Position numbers and translations under genes: made by a program
Notes under the pieces: model-generated
Database searches by the model: none
Told to the model about the DNA's origin: nothing
What the model saw: only the letters and a program-made list of their open reading frames with translations
Shown: positions 17,168 to 27,325 of the stretch, piece after piece
Layout: the number at the start of each line of letters is the position of its first letter
Numbering within the stretch: position 1 is the stretch's first letter
Assembly (NCBI GenBank): GCA_029262615.1
Contig: JAJCZD010000008.1
Span: 51,084 to 115,083 of the forward strand
Origin: Candidatus Babelota bacterium
Lineage (GTDB): Bacteria; Babelota; Babeliae; Babelales; Vermiphilaceae
Direction: 5' to 3'
DNA: 64,000 nucleotides

Positions 17168-17692
17168 ATGAAAAAAATAATGCTGTTCTGTACATCACTT
17201 TTTATTACTACAGTTTGTAGCAATAAAAAAATTGAAAAAGCAAAAAAGAATGTTCCTAACAAAGAAGTAGCAATAATTAATAAAACAAAAAACACTACAA
17301 TTGTAGTCCATAATAATATAAAATCCGATATGCTTCCTTTTAGCCATTGGTGGTATGGGACATTCAAACCAAAAGAATTAGCAAAAGAAAAAGATACTAA
17401 ATTGCTTGAGGTACAAGTTCGCGTGAACGATAAAATCATTAAGCCAAATGAAACAATCACTATTGATTCTCAAGATGGTACTATAAAAGTCTGTTACGAC
17501 TATAATTTTATGGTGCGTAAAAAAGGTAAGTTAGCTTCAAAGCGTAAAGGCGCAAAAGAAGTAACATTTAACGTAGAACCCAATACAAAAAAATTGAATA
17601 TGACATTTTCTTGGGATGATAATCATCGTGTAGTCTTTGATAAGGCCAGCCCAGATCCAAGATCTGTACAAGCAAAAGAACCTCATTTATGA
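17168..17692 (+). CDS. Exported beta-rich protein ahead of lgt
   Basis: 174 residues; signal peptide MKKIMLFCTSLFITTVCS, Lys-rich start, then alternating hydrophobic pattern (VQVRVNDKIIKPNETITI, VTFNVEPNTKKLNMTFSW) that suggests a beta sandwich. No family recognised. Its stop codon overlaps the lgt start (ATGA), so it is probably translated with lgt. Expression may depend on the hairpin just upstream. Confidence 0.65.
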   Translation: MKKIMLFCTSLFITTVCSNKKIEKAKKNVPNKEVAIINKTKNTTIVVHNNIKSDMLPFSHWWYGTFKPKELAKEKDTKLLEVQVRVNDKIIKPNETITIDSQDGTIKVCYDYNFMVRKKGKLASKRKGAKEVTFNVEPNTKKLNMTFSWDDNHRVVFDKASPDPRSVQAKEPHL

Positions 17693-18456
17693 GTAAATCA
17701 ATTGCTCACCTATGGGGCCCCATTTCTATTCAATGGTATGGTTTAACAATCGTTATAGGGCTTATACTATTTATGTATCTTTTTTTACGCGATCCAAAGC
17801 GAAAAAGCATAATCTCTACTGATGACTTTTTTGCTGTCATTACACTTGGCATTTTTGCTGGTGTGCTTGGCGGAAGATTATTATTTTGGCTTGCAAATTG
17901 GTCCTCAATTGATTCTTTTTTTGATTTGTTTGCCATATGGGAAGGTGGTTTTTCTATTTTAGGAACAACTATTGCCATCTTGGTCGCTATTCCATTGTAT
18001 TTAGCCAAAAAAAAGATTCCTATTTTACCCTTTTTTGATCTTGTAGCAATATATATTCCTTTGCTGCAATCAGTTTCTCGAATTGGCTGCTTTATTGCAG
18101 GCTGTTGTTATGGTATTGCTACATTAGCCCCATGGGGTTGGTGTTATACAGATATTTCATCCGCAGCACCATTAGGCCTACCCTTACACCCAACTCAACT
18201 CTATAGCGCTGGATTATTGTTCTTGCTTTTTTTGTGCATGCTTGCAGCAAAAAACTTTTTTAAAAAACCTGGCCAACTGACTGCCCTCTATTTACTATTG
18301 TTCAGTTCGCAACGATTTGTAGTTGATTTCTGGCGCGCTGACCGTGAATTTTTCTCAACAATTCAGCAATTCTCAATCCATCAGTTTTTATGTATCATTT
18401 TATTCTCTATGGGATTGTTTGGCCTTGTGTATAGTTTTTTTAAGAAGGCTCAATGA
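17689..18456 (+). CDS. lgt: Lgt, prolipoprotein diacylglyceryl transferase
   Basis: 255 residues, about seven membrane spans. Transfers diacylglycerol from phosphatidylglycerol to the lipobox cysteine of prolipoproteins, the first step of lipoprotein maturation. Motifs: IQWYGL near the N-terminus, GGRLLFWL, WEGGFSILG, the signature RIGCFIAGCCYG, HPTQLYSAG and QRFVVDFWR. Four-base overlaps (ATGA) join it to the genes before and after. Lipoproteins at 35028, 48543, 49168 and 50191 are candidate substrates. Confidence 0.93.
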   Translation: MSKSIAHLWGPISIQWYGLTIVIGLILFMYLFLRDPKRKSIISTDDFFAVITLGIFAGVLGGRLLFWLANWSSIDSFFDLFAIWEGGFSILGTTIAILVAIPLYLAKKKIPILPFFDLVAIYIPLLQSVSRIGCFIAGCCYGIATLAPWGWCYTDISSAAPLGLPLHPTQLYSAGLLFLLFLCMLAAKNFFKKPGQLTALYLLLFSSQRFVVDFWRADREFFSTIQQFSIHQFLCIILFSMGLFGLVYSFFKKAQ

Positions 18457-20222
18457 ATATTTTTGCATTTGTAAAATCACAAGTTATTATTTTTGATGTG
18501 GTAAGCCAATATATTACACTCAAAAAAGCCGGTCATTATTACAGAACCCATTGTCCATTTCATAGTGAAAAAACGGCTTCATTTACCGTCAGCCCCCTAC
18601 GAGGTATTTTTTATTGTTTCGGTTGCCAGGCTGGTGGAGATGCTATTACTTTTATTGAAAAAATTGAAAATTGTTCTGCTCTGGAAGCGGTACAAATTTT
18701 GGCCAATCGGTTTGGCCTGCAGCTCCCTGAAGAAACGGAACAATACCAACAAAAAAAAGATAAAAAACAACATTATTATGGCCTGTGCAGTTTAATTGCC
18801 AACTGGTCTCATCAACAATTACAACTAAACCCTTCGGTACGCCAATATGTAAAAAACAGAAATATAGCCAAAGAAAGCATTGAGCAATTCCAAATTGGAT
18901 ATTTCCCTGGAGGTCTGCAATCTGTTCAACGATTGTGTAAATATATCCAGAAGAATAATTTCTTAACACAAGATTTATTGGATGCCAATATCCTTCTGCG
19001 CAGCAAAAATATTTTGTACTCACCATTCGAAAATCGTATTATTTTCCCCATAAAAGATCATTTAGGGAATCATTGTGGTTTTGGTGGTAGAGTTTTTAAA
19101 AAAGATGACACTCGTGCAAAATATTATAATTCACGAGAAAATGAATTCTTTACAAAAGGTTCACTATTATTTGGACTTGATATCGCCAAAAAAGAGATAC
19201 AACAAAAGGAATCGGTCTTTCTGGTAGAAGGATATACTGATTGCATTGCTATGGCCCAACACGGATTAAAAAACACTGTTGCTACCCTTGGTACTGCCTC
19301 CTCAATCAAGCACCTACAACAACTGGCACGTTTTGCATCTACCGTGTATACGGTTTACGACCAAGATAAAGCCGGTATTGCAGCTACTCTGCGCTTAGCA
19401 CAACTTTGTTGGCAAGCAGATTTGGATTTAAGAGTAATTACCCTACCAAAAAAAGAAGATCCCGCCTCATTTCTGCAAAAGGATAATGATTTTACTCCTT
19501 TGATAGAGAAGTCTGAAGATATTTTTAGCTATTATATAAAAACCATGGGAGAAGATTTTGCCAGTAAGCCACTGGCTCGCAAGCTCAAAGCTGCACAAGA
19601 CATGCTCAATTTGATTTGCCATATTGATCATCGGCTCAAAAGAGATCTTCTTCTTCAACAAGCAGCGGCCGTTTTGATCATCCCGCTTGCTACCCTCAAG
19701 CAAGAACTTAAGGCCTTACTAGATAAAAAACCGAAAAAAGAACGGCCTCCAGAAAATACAATGGCAAAAAAGCCAGAAATGGCCTTGCAGGGGGGCAATC
19801 TAGAAAAGAAAATTTTTTTTGCTATACTAAATAATACCCAGTTATTCACCAGTAAAAATGAGTTTATTGTACTCTCATGCCTGCCTAAAGCTTATGGGCC
19901 AATCCTAAGAGTTATAAAACAGGAAAAAGAAAAGGACCCCCAACGCGATTTTATGTTATTATATGATCAGTTTAATGAAGAGCAAAAATCGATTATTCAT
20001 CAATCAGCATTCTTATATGAACAACCTGTTAATGAAGATGAATTTATACAACTAATTGCTCAATTACATAAGAAATATTGGAAACAATTGGCCCGCACAA
20101 TAAAACTACAGATGCAGCATGCAAAAGAACATGGTGATATTAAAAAAATGCAAGATTTGCTAAACACTTTTTTACGACTAAAGAAAAATTTTATTCAAAA
20201 CAAAGGGACATTTAGCCAATGA
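18453..20222 (+). CDS. dnaG: DnaG, DNA primase
   Basis: 589 residues. Makes RNA primers at the replication fork. CHC2 zinc ribbon at about 28-62 (CPFH..CFGC; the usual CPFHxEKTPSF is KTASF here), RNA-polymerase core about 110-430 with the TOPRIM parts [15 protein letters not shown] and VYDQDKAG, and a C-terminal helical domain that would contact the replicative helicase. Overlaps lgt and rpoD by four bases each. dnaG-rpoD adjacency is the classic macromolecular-synthesis arrangement. Confidence 0.95.
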   Translation: MNIFAFVKSQVIIFDVVSQYITLKKAGHYYRTHCPFHSEKTASFTVSPLRGIFYCFGCQAGGDAITFIEKIENCSALEAVQILANRFGLQLPEETEQYQQKKDKKQHYYGLCSLIANWSHQQLQLNPSVRQYVKNRNIAKESIEQFQIGYFPGGLQSVQRLCKYIQKNNFLTQDLLDANILLRSKNILYSPFENRIIFPIKDHLGNHCGFGGRVFKKDDTRAKYYNSRENEFFTKGSLLFGLDIAKKEIQQKESVFLVEGYTDCIAMAQHGLKNTVATLGTASSIKHLQQLARFASTVYTVYDQDKAGIAATLRLAQLCWQADLDLRVITLPKKEDPASFLQKDNDFTPLIEKSEDIFSYYIKTMGEDFASKPLARKLKAAQDMLNLICHIDHRLKRDLLLQQAAAVLIIPLATLKQELKALLDKKPKKERPPENTMAKKPEMALQGGNLEKKIFFAILNNTQLFTSKNEFIVLSCLPKAYGPILRVIKQEKEKDPQRDFMLLYDQFNEEQKSIIHQSAFLYEQPVNEDEFIQLIAQLHKKYWKQLARTIKLQMQHAKEHGDIKKMQDLLNTFLRLKKNFIQNKGTFSQ

Positions 20223-22045
20223 AAAAAACAAAAACTACAAAAGGCGTAGACCTAAAAAAAGAATTGATTCAAGAGCTTTTGGAAGAAGGCCGTAAAAAAG
20301 GCACAATGACCTATGAAGAAATAATTGAATTTACTGATAAGAACAATCTTTCTGAGAAAGATACTAATAATCTACTTAAGCTTCTTGAAAAAGAAAATAT
20401 TGATTTAGCTATGCAAGAAGAGATTGATAGCAAAGAAGGAAAAGCCGAAGACGATTTTGAAAAAAGCTCCAAACTCTCACGTGGCCTAAAAGCAAAACTA
20501 GCTTTAGCTAGTGATGATGAGGACGAACAGGAAGTAAAGGAAGAACGCATTACAGTGCGGTCTGGAGCAGCTCAGATTACAGATCCAGTGAAATGTTATT
20601 TACGTGATATTGGCAAAATTCCCCTACTAAACAAAAAAACCGAAGCCGTTATTGCAAAGCAAATTGCTGACAGCAAAAAAGAATCAATTGAAACGTTATC
20701 TCATTTTCCTGTTATTCAAAAAGAATTCCTTCAAATTGGTGAAAAAATAGAAAAAGAAGCAATCGCTTTAAAAGAAATCGTACAATTTTCTGAATTTGAC
20801 GAAGAAAATGTACCGATGCTGGACCAAGAAAAAATTAACTTACTCAAAACAATTGCTCATTTAGAAACATTAATCAACAATGAAGAAAAAATTTACCACG
20901 CATATCGAAATAAGCTAGAAAAGCCTAAGCAAAAAGAAGAGATGCTTGGTAAAATCAAAATTAATAAAGATGAAATAGCAAAAACCATTCAATCGATCAA
21001 ACTATCTAATAAGTTGATTCGAAAACTTGGCAAAAAGATAGAGAAATTTATCAAAAAAATGAATGAAAAAGATGCCATTGCCAAGAATATGGAAAAAGAA
21101 CTTAAAAAAATAAAAGCTATCAAAAAACCTACTAATGAGCAAAAAAAGGAACTCGAAGAAGCAGAAAAAGAGATTCGTATCGCCCTCAAGGGTATAAAAA
21201 AACTAGAAGCTGAAGTTGGTTTACCACAGAAAAAAATCCATGAATTATACCGAAAATTCGCACTAAATCAAATTAATGACAAAATAGCAAAAGATAATTT
21301 AGCAAAGGCTAACTTACGTCTTGTGGTCAATATTGCAAAAAAATATGTAAACCGTGGGCTGCATTTTCTTGATCTGATTCAAGAAGGTAATATCGGTTTG
21401 ATGAAGGCAGTTGAGAAATTTGAATTTGAACGTGGTTATAAATTTTCAACCTATGCTACCTGGTGGATTCGCCAAGCAATTACTCGAGCAATTGCTGATC
21501 AATCACGTACCATTCGTGTCCCGGTTCATATGGTGGAGACACTTAATAAAATAAATAAAATTAAACGAACCTTTGTGCAAGAGCATGGCCGTGAACCAAC
21601 TCATGCAGAGTTAGCAAAAGAACTAAATCTAGATGAGAAAAAAATAAAAAACATTATCAAGATCTCAAAAGAACCAATTTCTCTTGAAACACCTGTTGGT
21701 GATTCGGAAGATGCATTCATTAAGGATTTCATCGAGAGCGAAAACGAATTTTCACCATCCGATACCGTAGCAAATAATGATTTAAAAGAGCGTGTTCGTG
21801 CAGTTCTGAAAACCCTTACCCCTCGAGAAGAAAAAGTCCTGAAAATGCGGTTTGGCATTGATGTTGCCTCCGAACATACTCTTGAGGAAGTTGGTAATGA
21901 TTTTTCTGTAACTCGGGAACGAATCCGCCAGATCGAGGTAAAAGCGCTGCGTAAGCTCAGACACCCATCCAGAAGCAAAAAATTAAGAACCTTTTTTGAA
22001 AAAGAATTTGATGATACGATAGGTGAAGATGAATCTAATGAATAA
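20219..22045 (+). CDS. rpoD: RpoD, primary sigma factor
   Basis: 608 residues. Region 1.1 (first ~80), region 1.2 ([16 protein letters not shown]), a long Lys/Glu-rich non-conserved insert (about 145-345), region 2 with [19 protein letters not shown] and [14 protein letters not shown], region 3, and region 4 with the -35-binding helix [18 protein letters not shown]. Region 2.4 and 4.2 look standard, in line with the TTGACA/TATAAT-like promoters in this window. Start overlaps the dnaG stop. Confidence 0.95.
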   Translation: MKKTKTTKGVDLKKELIQELLEEGRKKGTMTYEEIIEFTDKNNLSEKDTNNLLKLLEKENIDLAMQEEIDSKEGKAEDDFEKSSKLSRGLKAKLALASDDEDEQEVKEERITVRSGAAQITDPVKCYLRDIGKIPLLNKKTEAVIAKQIADSKKESIETLSHFPVIQKEFLQIGEKIEKEAIALKEIVQFSEFDEENVPMLDQEKINLLKTIAHLETLINNEEKIYHAYRNKLEKPKQKEEMLGKIKINKDEIAKTIQSIKLSNKLIRKLGKKIEKFIKKMNEKDAIAKNMEKELKKIKAIKKPTNEQKKELEEAEKEIRIALKGIKKLEAEVGLPQKKIHELYRKFALNQINDKIAKDNLAKANLRLVVNIAKKYVNRGLHFLDLIQEGNIGLMKAVEKFEFERGYKFSTYATWWIRQAITRAIADQSRTIRVPVHMVETLNKINKIKRTFVQEHGREPTHAELAKELNLDEKKIKNIIKISKEPISLETPVGDSEDAFIKDFIESENEFSPSDTVANNDLKERVRAVLKTLTPREEKVLKMRFGIDVASEHTLEEVGNDFSVTRERIRQIEVKALRKLRHPSRSKKLRTFFEKEFDDTIGEDESNE

Positions 22046-22068
22046 TAATTATGAGGTAATTCAAAATC

Positions 22069-23367
22069 ATGGGTGAACCCTTATCGTCTTTAACAACGCC
22101 TATCATTATTTTTTTTATTGCTTTATTTGCGCGCTTTATTTTTTCATTTTTAGAAACCAGTATCACTGCTCTGCGCTTATTTAAGTTAAAAGAACTGGCT
22201 AAATCGATTGGTAAATATAATTACCTTTTTCAATCTTTAGAAAAACAACCACACCGAGTTTTGATCACCATTTTGGTTGCTAATAGCTTGGCAGATGTTA
22301 CAACAGCGGCACTTGCAACCTATATTATGGAAACAGTTTTTAGGCATTTTCATTTATCAGGTGGGCTCGGGTTTTCACTTGGTATTGCAATTGCAACAAT
22401 TACACTTCTTATTTTTGGTGAAATTATTCCAAAGAACATAGCTAAAGGCCGTGGTGAATCGTTGTTTCGCTCTACTTTGTGGTTAACTAATATCTTGTTT
22501 TATCTTTTTTATCCGATTGTTACATTTTTAATAAATTTTTCTAATTTTGTTATTAGTATTTTTGGCGGTAAAAATGATGATGGGAGTCAGTGGGTTTCCT
22601 CAGAGCGGGAAATACGATTTTTAATCGATTATATCCACCAAAAAGGACTTATTGAACGAGAAAAAACAGAAATGCTCCAAAATATTTTCGAGCTCGGTAG
22701 AACACCAATTAAAGAAATTATGGTGCCCACAGTCGATATAATAAGTGTTTATTCTGAAGCAACTATTCAAGATGTACTCAATATTTTTCTTGAACATCAT
22801 TTCACTCGTTTACCAGTATATGAAAAGAATAAAGACAATGTCGTTGGCATGATCCACCTTAAAGATGTTATGGCAGAACTTTTAAAGAAAGAACAAAAAA
22901 AGATCAAAGAACTTATTCGACCGATTTTATTTGTTCCTGAAAGTGTTAAGGTTAACCAACTTTTACGTCAATTCCGCCAACAACATATGCATATGGCAAT
23001 GGTACTCAATGAACATGGTAGTATTGTTGGCTTGATTACTCTGGAAGATCTCCTAGAGGAAATAGTCGGTGAGATTGCTGATGAGCATGAACCAGAAACC
23101 AAAAATATCATCCCCCTCAAAAAGGGTGGCTGGCTGGTTAATGCAAGCTCACCACTAGAAGAGCTTGAAGAAGAACTAAAAATTAACTTTGAAACAGAAG
23201 ATTGTTTAACCTTAGGTGGTTTTTTAACGGAAAAGTTACAACGATTACCAAAAAAAGGTGAACGCTTGTCTTATAAAACTTTTATTTTCCAGATTCAAAA
23301 AGCAACTCCAAAGCGTGTATTGCAAGTATTAATTTTTGCGGACAAAAAAGCAAAAATAAAAAAATGA
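22069..23367 (+). CDS. CNNM/CorC-type membrane protein with CBS pair
   Basis: 432 residues: DUF21/CNNM membrane domain with three to four spans (about 1-190), a CBS pair (about 210-330; REIMVPTVDIISV is the first unit) and a C-terminal CorC_HlyC domain (about 345-425). Members of this family take part in Mg2+ or other divalent-cation export and resistance. Follows rpoD by 23 bases and may be co-transcribed. Confidence 0.85.
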   Translation: MGEPLSSLTTPIIIFFIALFARFIFSFLETSITALRLFKLKELAKSIGKYNYLFQSLEKQPHRVLITILVANSLADVTTAALATYIMETVFRHFHLSGGLGFSLGIAIATITLLIFGEIIPKNIAKGRGESLFRSTLWLTNILFYLFYPIVTFLINFSNFVISIFGGKNDDGSQWVSSEREIRFLIDYIHQKGLIEREKTEMLQNIFELGRTPIKEIMVPTVDIISVYSEATIQDVLNIFLEHHFTRLPVYEKNKDNVVGMIHLKDVMAELLKKEQKKIKELIRPILFVPESVKVNQLLRQFRQQHMHMAMVLNEHGSIVGLITLEDLLEEIVGEIADEHEPETKNIIPLKKGGWLVNASSPLEELEEELKINFETEDCLTLGGFLTEKLQRLPKKGERLSYKTFIFQIQKATPKRVLQVLIFADKKAKIKK

Positions 23368-23400
23368 TAAAAGGACTATAAGTATTCAAAAAAGGAAAAG

Positions 23401-23826
23401 ATGATGAAGAAAATAGCAATTGTATTTCTAGTTGCTTCTATTTATGCACAACAAACAACTCAAACTCAACCAACTCAAAACAACCAAAATCAATTAGTTC
23501 CACAAAAACCGGTTGATCCTGATGCAGATACGCCACGCATTGTGCTTGAGCAATTTGCAATTGCATTGAGCCATTTTGGTAAAATCGTTGCTGACCCGAA
23601 TAACGGTAAAAATGTGGGAGCCAATATGGCCGGTATTTTTGGGAACATAATTACTATCGCCGCTCAAGCATTCAAACGAAGCCATCAAGAACTTGAAAAG
23701 AATCTGGACCAATTAGAAGAAATGTTTATTGAGCTTTGTTCTGACCCAGAATTTTGCAAACAACTTTTTCTTGTAGTTGACCAAGAAGCAACCCGGGTAA
23801 AAAGATCGATCAGGAGCAAACCTTAA
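23401..23826 (+). CDS. Small exported protein, unknown function
   Basis: 141 residues; signal peptide MMKKIAIVFLVASIYA, a Gln/Thr/Asn-rich linker, then a helical part. AAAAGG lies just upstream of the first of two adjacent ATG codons. No family recognised. Confidence 0.65.
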   Translation: MMKKIAIVFLVASIYAQQTTQTQPTQNNQNQLVPQKPVDPDADTPRIVLEQFAIALSHFGKIVADPNNGKNVGANMAGIFGNIITIAAQAFKRSHQELEKNLDQLEEMFIELCSDPEFCKQLFLVVDQEATRVKRSIRSKP

Positions 23827-23997
23827 ATAACTAGGGGCCAAAATCTGGCTCTAAGCAATCTTTTACTACTTATATTCATCGGTAGCAATCCAAGACTAAA
23901 GTTAACATCTATTTTAAAGTTTAGACTAAATCCATGCAAATTAATGTATGAGTAGTGGACCTGATTACTAATTTTGGTTTTAACTAAATAGAAAATG

Positions 23998-24216
23998 TTA
24001 ATTTTCTTTTTCAGTTATTGTTCTTGGTGGCTTCTTGGGTTTAGGCAATCGTTGCAATTGGTATATTCGAGGAGTTTGAGGATAAGTGGGAAGTTGCCTC
24101 AGAAATCCAATAAAAATTATCTTTATGATATCGCAACAATTTGGCCCATCTTCCTGCTCATGATCCACTGCTATAACCGGTAAAAAAAGAAAAATGACAA
24201 AAAATATTTTTTTCAT
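23998..24216 (-). CDS. Tiny exported peptide
   Basis: 72 codons: signal peptide MKKIFFVIFLFLPVIA, a Cys pair (NCCDII) and a Pro/Lys-rich tail. Strong GGAAAGGAG ribosome site and a promoter-like pair at 24250-24278. On the same strand, a different frame stays open for about 60 codons just after the stop (to a TAA near 23825), so the gene may once have been longer. No family recognised. Confidence 0.6.
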   Translation of the reverse strand: MKKIFFVIFLFLPVIAVDHEQEDGPNCCDIIKIIFIGFLRQLPTYPQTPRIYQLQRLPKPKKPPRTITEKEN

Positions 24217-24249
24217 TGGCCTTCTCCTTTCCTAATTCCAATGATTCAA

Positions 24250-24278
24250 TTATTAATGAATAATAGTCTACATGTAAA
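24250..24278 (-). promoter_or_regulatory. Promoter for the peptide gene at 24216
   Basis: On the minus strand TTTACA (24273-24278), 17-base spacer, TAATAA (24250-24255), about 33 bases from the start codon. Confidence 0.45.
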
Positions 24279-24489
24279 CAAAAGAGGCCTGCACCCTATT
24301 ATTCCCAGTTAAACAGACTAAACCTGTGTCGCTTTTTTATTTTCTAATTATCATGTCATTTATTTTTTTAACTTTCCTTATTGAATGCTCCTGGTCGAAA
24401 AATACGTAAACTAGGGCTCTGTTGCGACCATTTCTTTTTTCTGCAAATCTTAACATAAGTAAGCAACTTCTAACTCAAGGAGTACCATT

Positions 24490-24594
24490 ATGGTAATCTC
24501 AAACTTTTTTACAAGTGCACGCTCTCCAAGCATCCACTTATTTATACCCATTTTCGAAATTTTCTATATTGTCCAATCCTTTGTTGGTGCATAA
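24490..24594 (+). CDS. Possible 34-residue hydrophobic peptide
   Basis: ATG at 24490 with AAGGAG seven bases upstream, an ideal ribosome site, followed by 34 codons rich in Phe, Ile and Ser (LFIPIFEIFYIV near the end). It could insert in a membrane. Only the ribosome site and the frame support it. Confidence 0.35.
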   Translation: MVISNFFTSARSPSIHLFIPIFEIFYIVQSFVGA

Positions 24595-24656
24595 ACAATT
24601 TCTTTCTTTGAATTTTGTTTTTGCATTATAGGCTTTTTTCAGAAGGGATTTTTGCA

Positions 24657-24875
24657 ATGTTAATAAAGCAAAAAGCACGGGATGAGGGTATGAATACACA
24701 TGAAAAATTACTAGTACTATTTATATTATGGATTATTTTGGCATTAAAATGCTGTTCAATTATTGCTCTCTATTGGGCATTAAGCAAAAGCAATCATGTT
24801 CACACTCACTGGGAACGGCATAATTTGCTAACCTTTCCTACTTTTAGTATCGGCTATAAACCACCTTGGCTCTAA
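24657..24875 (+). CDS. Possible 72-residue single-span membrane protein
   Basis: ATG at 24657, GAAGGG upstream. Polar N-terminus, one membrane span (about 17-40, LLVLFILWIILALKCCSII), then a His/Trp-containing tail. No family recognised; the frame extends upstream without a better start. Confidence 0.4.
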   Translation: MLIKQKARDEGMNTHEKLLVLFILWIILALKCCSIIALYWALSKSNHVHTHWERHNLLTFPTFSIGYKPPWL

Positions 24876-25059
24876 AAGCTGCAATAGGTGAGCCTTACTG
24901 ACTACTTTGTTAAACTTCGTAGGATATAGGTTTTAGCGCAGCAGGAGGCTACAAAGGGTTTTACTCACTTTACCTATGGTGTAAAGTACCAGAAAGATTG
25001 GTGTAAATTATGCATTGAGCCTTCTCTATGCTAATATAGGGGTTATAGGAGCTAATATT

Positions 25060-25176
25060 ATGGTCGCTAGAATCTACCTAAGCCTTAGCTTTACCAGGTG
25101 CTTCCCGATAAAAGCTCATGCATGCAGTGTAAGAAATAATCACCCAATTTTGGTTTTTAAGGATGGTCATGATTAA
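25060..25176 (+). CDS. Possible leader peptide of the ABC-F gene
   Basis: 38 codons from an ATG with AGGAG eight bases upstream. Its stop (25174-25176) lies inside the first codons of the ABC-F gene, whose own ribosome site and ATG are within this ORF, so translation of the two should be coupled. ABC-F resistance factors in other bacteria are often controlled by short upstream ORFs; applying that here is inference. Confidence 0.4.
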   Translation: MVARIYLSLSFTRCFPIKAHACSVRNNHPILVFKDGHD

Positions 25177-27037
25177 TGCCCATAATGTAAGTCTTTCATT
25201 TGGCTCACGCGTATTATTCAACGAAATTGCTTTTACCATTAGCGATAGCCAAAAAATAGGATTGGTAGGTCTAAATGGTTCTGGTAAATCTACTCTGTTA
25301 AAAATTATAGCACGGCAAGCTCAACCCGATGGTGGTAGGATTGCCCTGGCTAATAACAAAAAATTGGCTTATATGCCACAAGAGGTGGTTCTGCAATCAG
25401 ACAAAAGCATTTTGCAAGAGACTTTTAGTGCCAATAAAGAGATTTATAAATATCAACAAGAAGTTGAACAATTAGAACCAATCATAAATGAGCTACAAGA
25501 TAAAGCCGACCAAAAAATAATTGACCGCTATATTACCGCACAAGAACAATTAATTGAATTGAATGCCAACAAGGCATTAGCTCAAACAAAAAAAATTCTC
25601 ATGGGCCTTGGCTTTCCTGAAAAAGAATTTGCTCAACCGGTAGATAATCTATCGGTTGGTTGGAAAATGCGTATCGTTTTAGCAAAATTACTTCTGCAAA
25701 AAGCTGACTTTTATTTATTTGACGAACCAACAAACCATCTGGATATTGTGGCCAAAGATTGGTTTATTAGTTTTTTGAAAGAAGCTAAATTCGGATTCAT
25801 GATTGTTTGCCACGAGCGCTTTGTGCTCGACCAGCTGTGTGATTATATTTTTGAACTAGAAAATGGTAACGGTTCAATGTATAACTGCAATTACTCTGAG
25901 TATGAAAAACAAAAAGAAACTAAGCTTCAGTTATTATATGCAGCGCATAAAAACCAGCAAAAAATGATTAAAGATAAGATGAAAACAATTGATCGCTTTC
26001 GATCAAAATCATCCAAGGCCAAGATGGCACAAAGCATGCTTAAGCAGGTTAAAAAAATAGAGAAAATTGAGCTGCCACCAGACCCCAAAAAAGTGGCTGT
26101 TGTTTTTGAAACACCAGCTCGACCAGGGCGCATTGTACTCAAAGTAGAGAATGTTGGCCATCGATTTGGTGATAAACAAATTTTCCAAGACGTTTCATTT
26201 ATTATTGAACGCGGCCAAAAGATTGCCGTGGTTGCCGCAAATGGTGTTGGTAAAACCACTTTATTTAATGTAATTGTTGGTAAATTACCATTGCAGCAAG
26301 GTACGAGTGAACTTGGTTATAATGCTAAACCGGCTATTTTTGACCAAGACCAGACCAAAAGTCTCAACTTAGAACAATCGGTACTGGATAACGTATTGCA
26401 GCACGCCTCTGAAAAAACTGAAATCCAAGTGCGCAAAATGCTTGGATCGTTTTTATTTTCTAATGATGCAGCCAAAAAAAAGGCAAAGGTACTCTCTGGT
26501 GGAGAAAAAAATAGAGTTGGTATGGCAAAAACATTACTGCAAAACGCAAACATTCTCCTGCTTGATGAACCCACTAACCATTTGGATATCCCATCCAAAG
26601 AAATCTTACTGCGTGCCCTGCAAAACTATCCCGGTACCATGCTTTTTGTATCTCATGATCATGATTTTATTAATCATCTTGCAACCCATATCCTAGAATT
26701 AACAAAAGATGGATGCATATTGCATGAGGGTAACTACCAAGATTATTTGTATGCAAAAAAATATCTTCACTCTAATTCAATTCAAACAAATCAGAAACAA
26801 ATACAAAAGAACAAAACGGAAAAAAAAGATACTGATCAAAGCTCTCACAAAGAATCTCGCAAACTCGAACAAAAGATAAATAAACTTGAAAAAGAGATTT
26901 CAAAAATAGAGCAGCAATTTCTTGCACTTGAATATGGTACAGATGCTTTTAATAATGCACAAAAAAAGCTCCAAGAGTCTAAAAAACTCCTGAAGCAAAA
27001 TTTAGCATTGTGGGAAAAATTGCAATCTAAGTTATAA
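25169..27037 (+). CDS. ABC-F family ribosome-associated ATPase
   Basis: 622 residues with two ABC domains and no membrane part. Domain 1: Walker A GLNGSGKST, signature LSVGWKMR, Walker B FDEPTNHLD. Linker helices (about 245-310). Domain 2: AANGVGKTT, LSGGEKNR, LLDEPTNHLD. A C-terminal coiled coil (about 540-622) is as in Uup. ABC-F proteins bind the ribosomal E site and rescue or tune translation. Start set at the ATG at 25169 because AAGGA lies six bases before it; the ATG at 25163 touches that site. Confidence 0.9.
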   Translation: MINAHNVSLSFGSRVLFNEIAFTISDSQKIGLVGLNGSGKSTLLKIIARQAQPDGGRIALANNKKLAYMPQEVVLQSDKSILQETFSANKEIYKYQQEVEQLEPIINELQDKADQKIIDRYITAQEQLIELNANKALAQTKKILMGLGFPEKEFAQPVDNLSVGWKMRIVLAKLLLQKADFYLFDEPTNHLDIVAKDWFISFLKEAKFGFMIVCHERFVLDQLCDYIFELENGNGSMYNCNYSEYEKQKETKLQLLYAAHKNQQKMIKDKMKTIDRFRSKSSKAKMAQSMLKQVKKIEKIELPPDPKKVAVVFETPARPGRIVLKVENVGHRFGDKQIFQDVSFIIERGQKIAVVAANGVGKTTLFNVIVGKLPLQQGTSELGYNAKPAIFDQDQTKSLNLEQSVLDNVLQHASEKTEIQVRKMLGSFLFSNDAAKKKAKVLSGGEKNRVGMAKTLLQNANILLLDEPTNHLDIPSKEILLRALQNYPGTMLFVSHDHDFINHLATHILELTKDGCILHEGNYQDYLYAKKYLHSNSIQTNQKQIQKNKTEKKDTDQSSHKESRKLEQKINKLEKEISKIEQQFLALEYGTDAFNNAQKKLQESKKLLKQNLALWEKLQSKL

Positions 27038-27040
27038 AAC

Positions 27041-27319
27041 TTAGCACCCCTTTTTGTCCCGATCAATCGCATGCAACCCAGAAAGATCAAAAATCTTGGC
27101 TCGAATGTTTTTTCCCAATCCGAAAGCACTCGCATAGGCCCAAGCGGAACATCCAGTAATGGCAGCGATTGTCAAAGTGCAAAAAATTTCATTGCATCCA
27201 CATGGATTAAGCATCATACAAGCAGATGGTGCATCATCATCCGGACATGTAAATAGTTGCAAGCTATCCATTGCAGATAATTGACTTATGAAGAATGCTA
27301 ACAAAAAATATTTTTTCAT
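27041..27319 (-). CDS. Small exported Cys-rich protein
   Basis: 92 residues: signal peptide ending QLSAMD, six to seven cysteines in the mature part (TCPDDD, SACMMLNPCGCNEIFC) and a hydrophobic stretch (about 45-70). AGGA before the ATG. Cysteines suggest disulphides after export. It ends three bases from the ABC-F stop on the other strand and follows the SPFH gene by six bases; the order on its strand is this gene last. Confidence 0.6.
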   Translation of the reverse strand: MKKYFLLAFFISQLSAMDSLQLFTCPDDDAPSACMMLNPCGCNEIFCTLTIAAITGCSAWAYASAFGLGKNIRAKIFDLSGLHAIDRDKKGC

Positions 27320-27325
27320 GCGTTC

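Larger units (their letters stand above)
24217..25059. other. Sparse region before the ABC-F gene
   Basis: No long gene fits here on either strand. I see two short plus-strand ORFs with good ribosome sites (24490, 24657), a promoter for the minus-strand peptide gene, and an inverted repeat around 24968-24988 (ACTTTAC/GTAAAGT). No tRNA-like or riboswitch-like fold could be recognised by eye. Confidence 0.5.

Noticed and set aside
23827..23997. About 60-codon open minus-strand frame after the peptide gene at 23998
   Set aside because: No start or ribosome site of its own; only noted as a possible former extension of that gene.
24490..24875. Toxin-antitoxin pair
   Set aside because: Two small ORFs in a row invite this idea, but neither resembles a known toxin or antitoxin and there is no overlap or DNA-binding motif.
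26845..27135. Minus-strand frame of 96 codons opposite the ABC-F end
   Set aside because: It is antisense to the conserved coiled-coil end of the ABC-F protein and looks like a shadow of Lys-rich codons.
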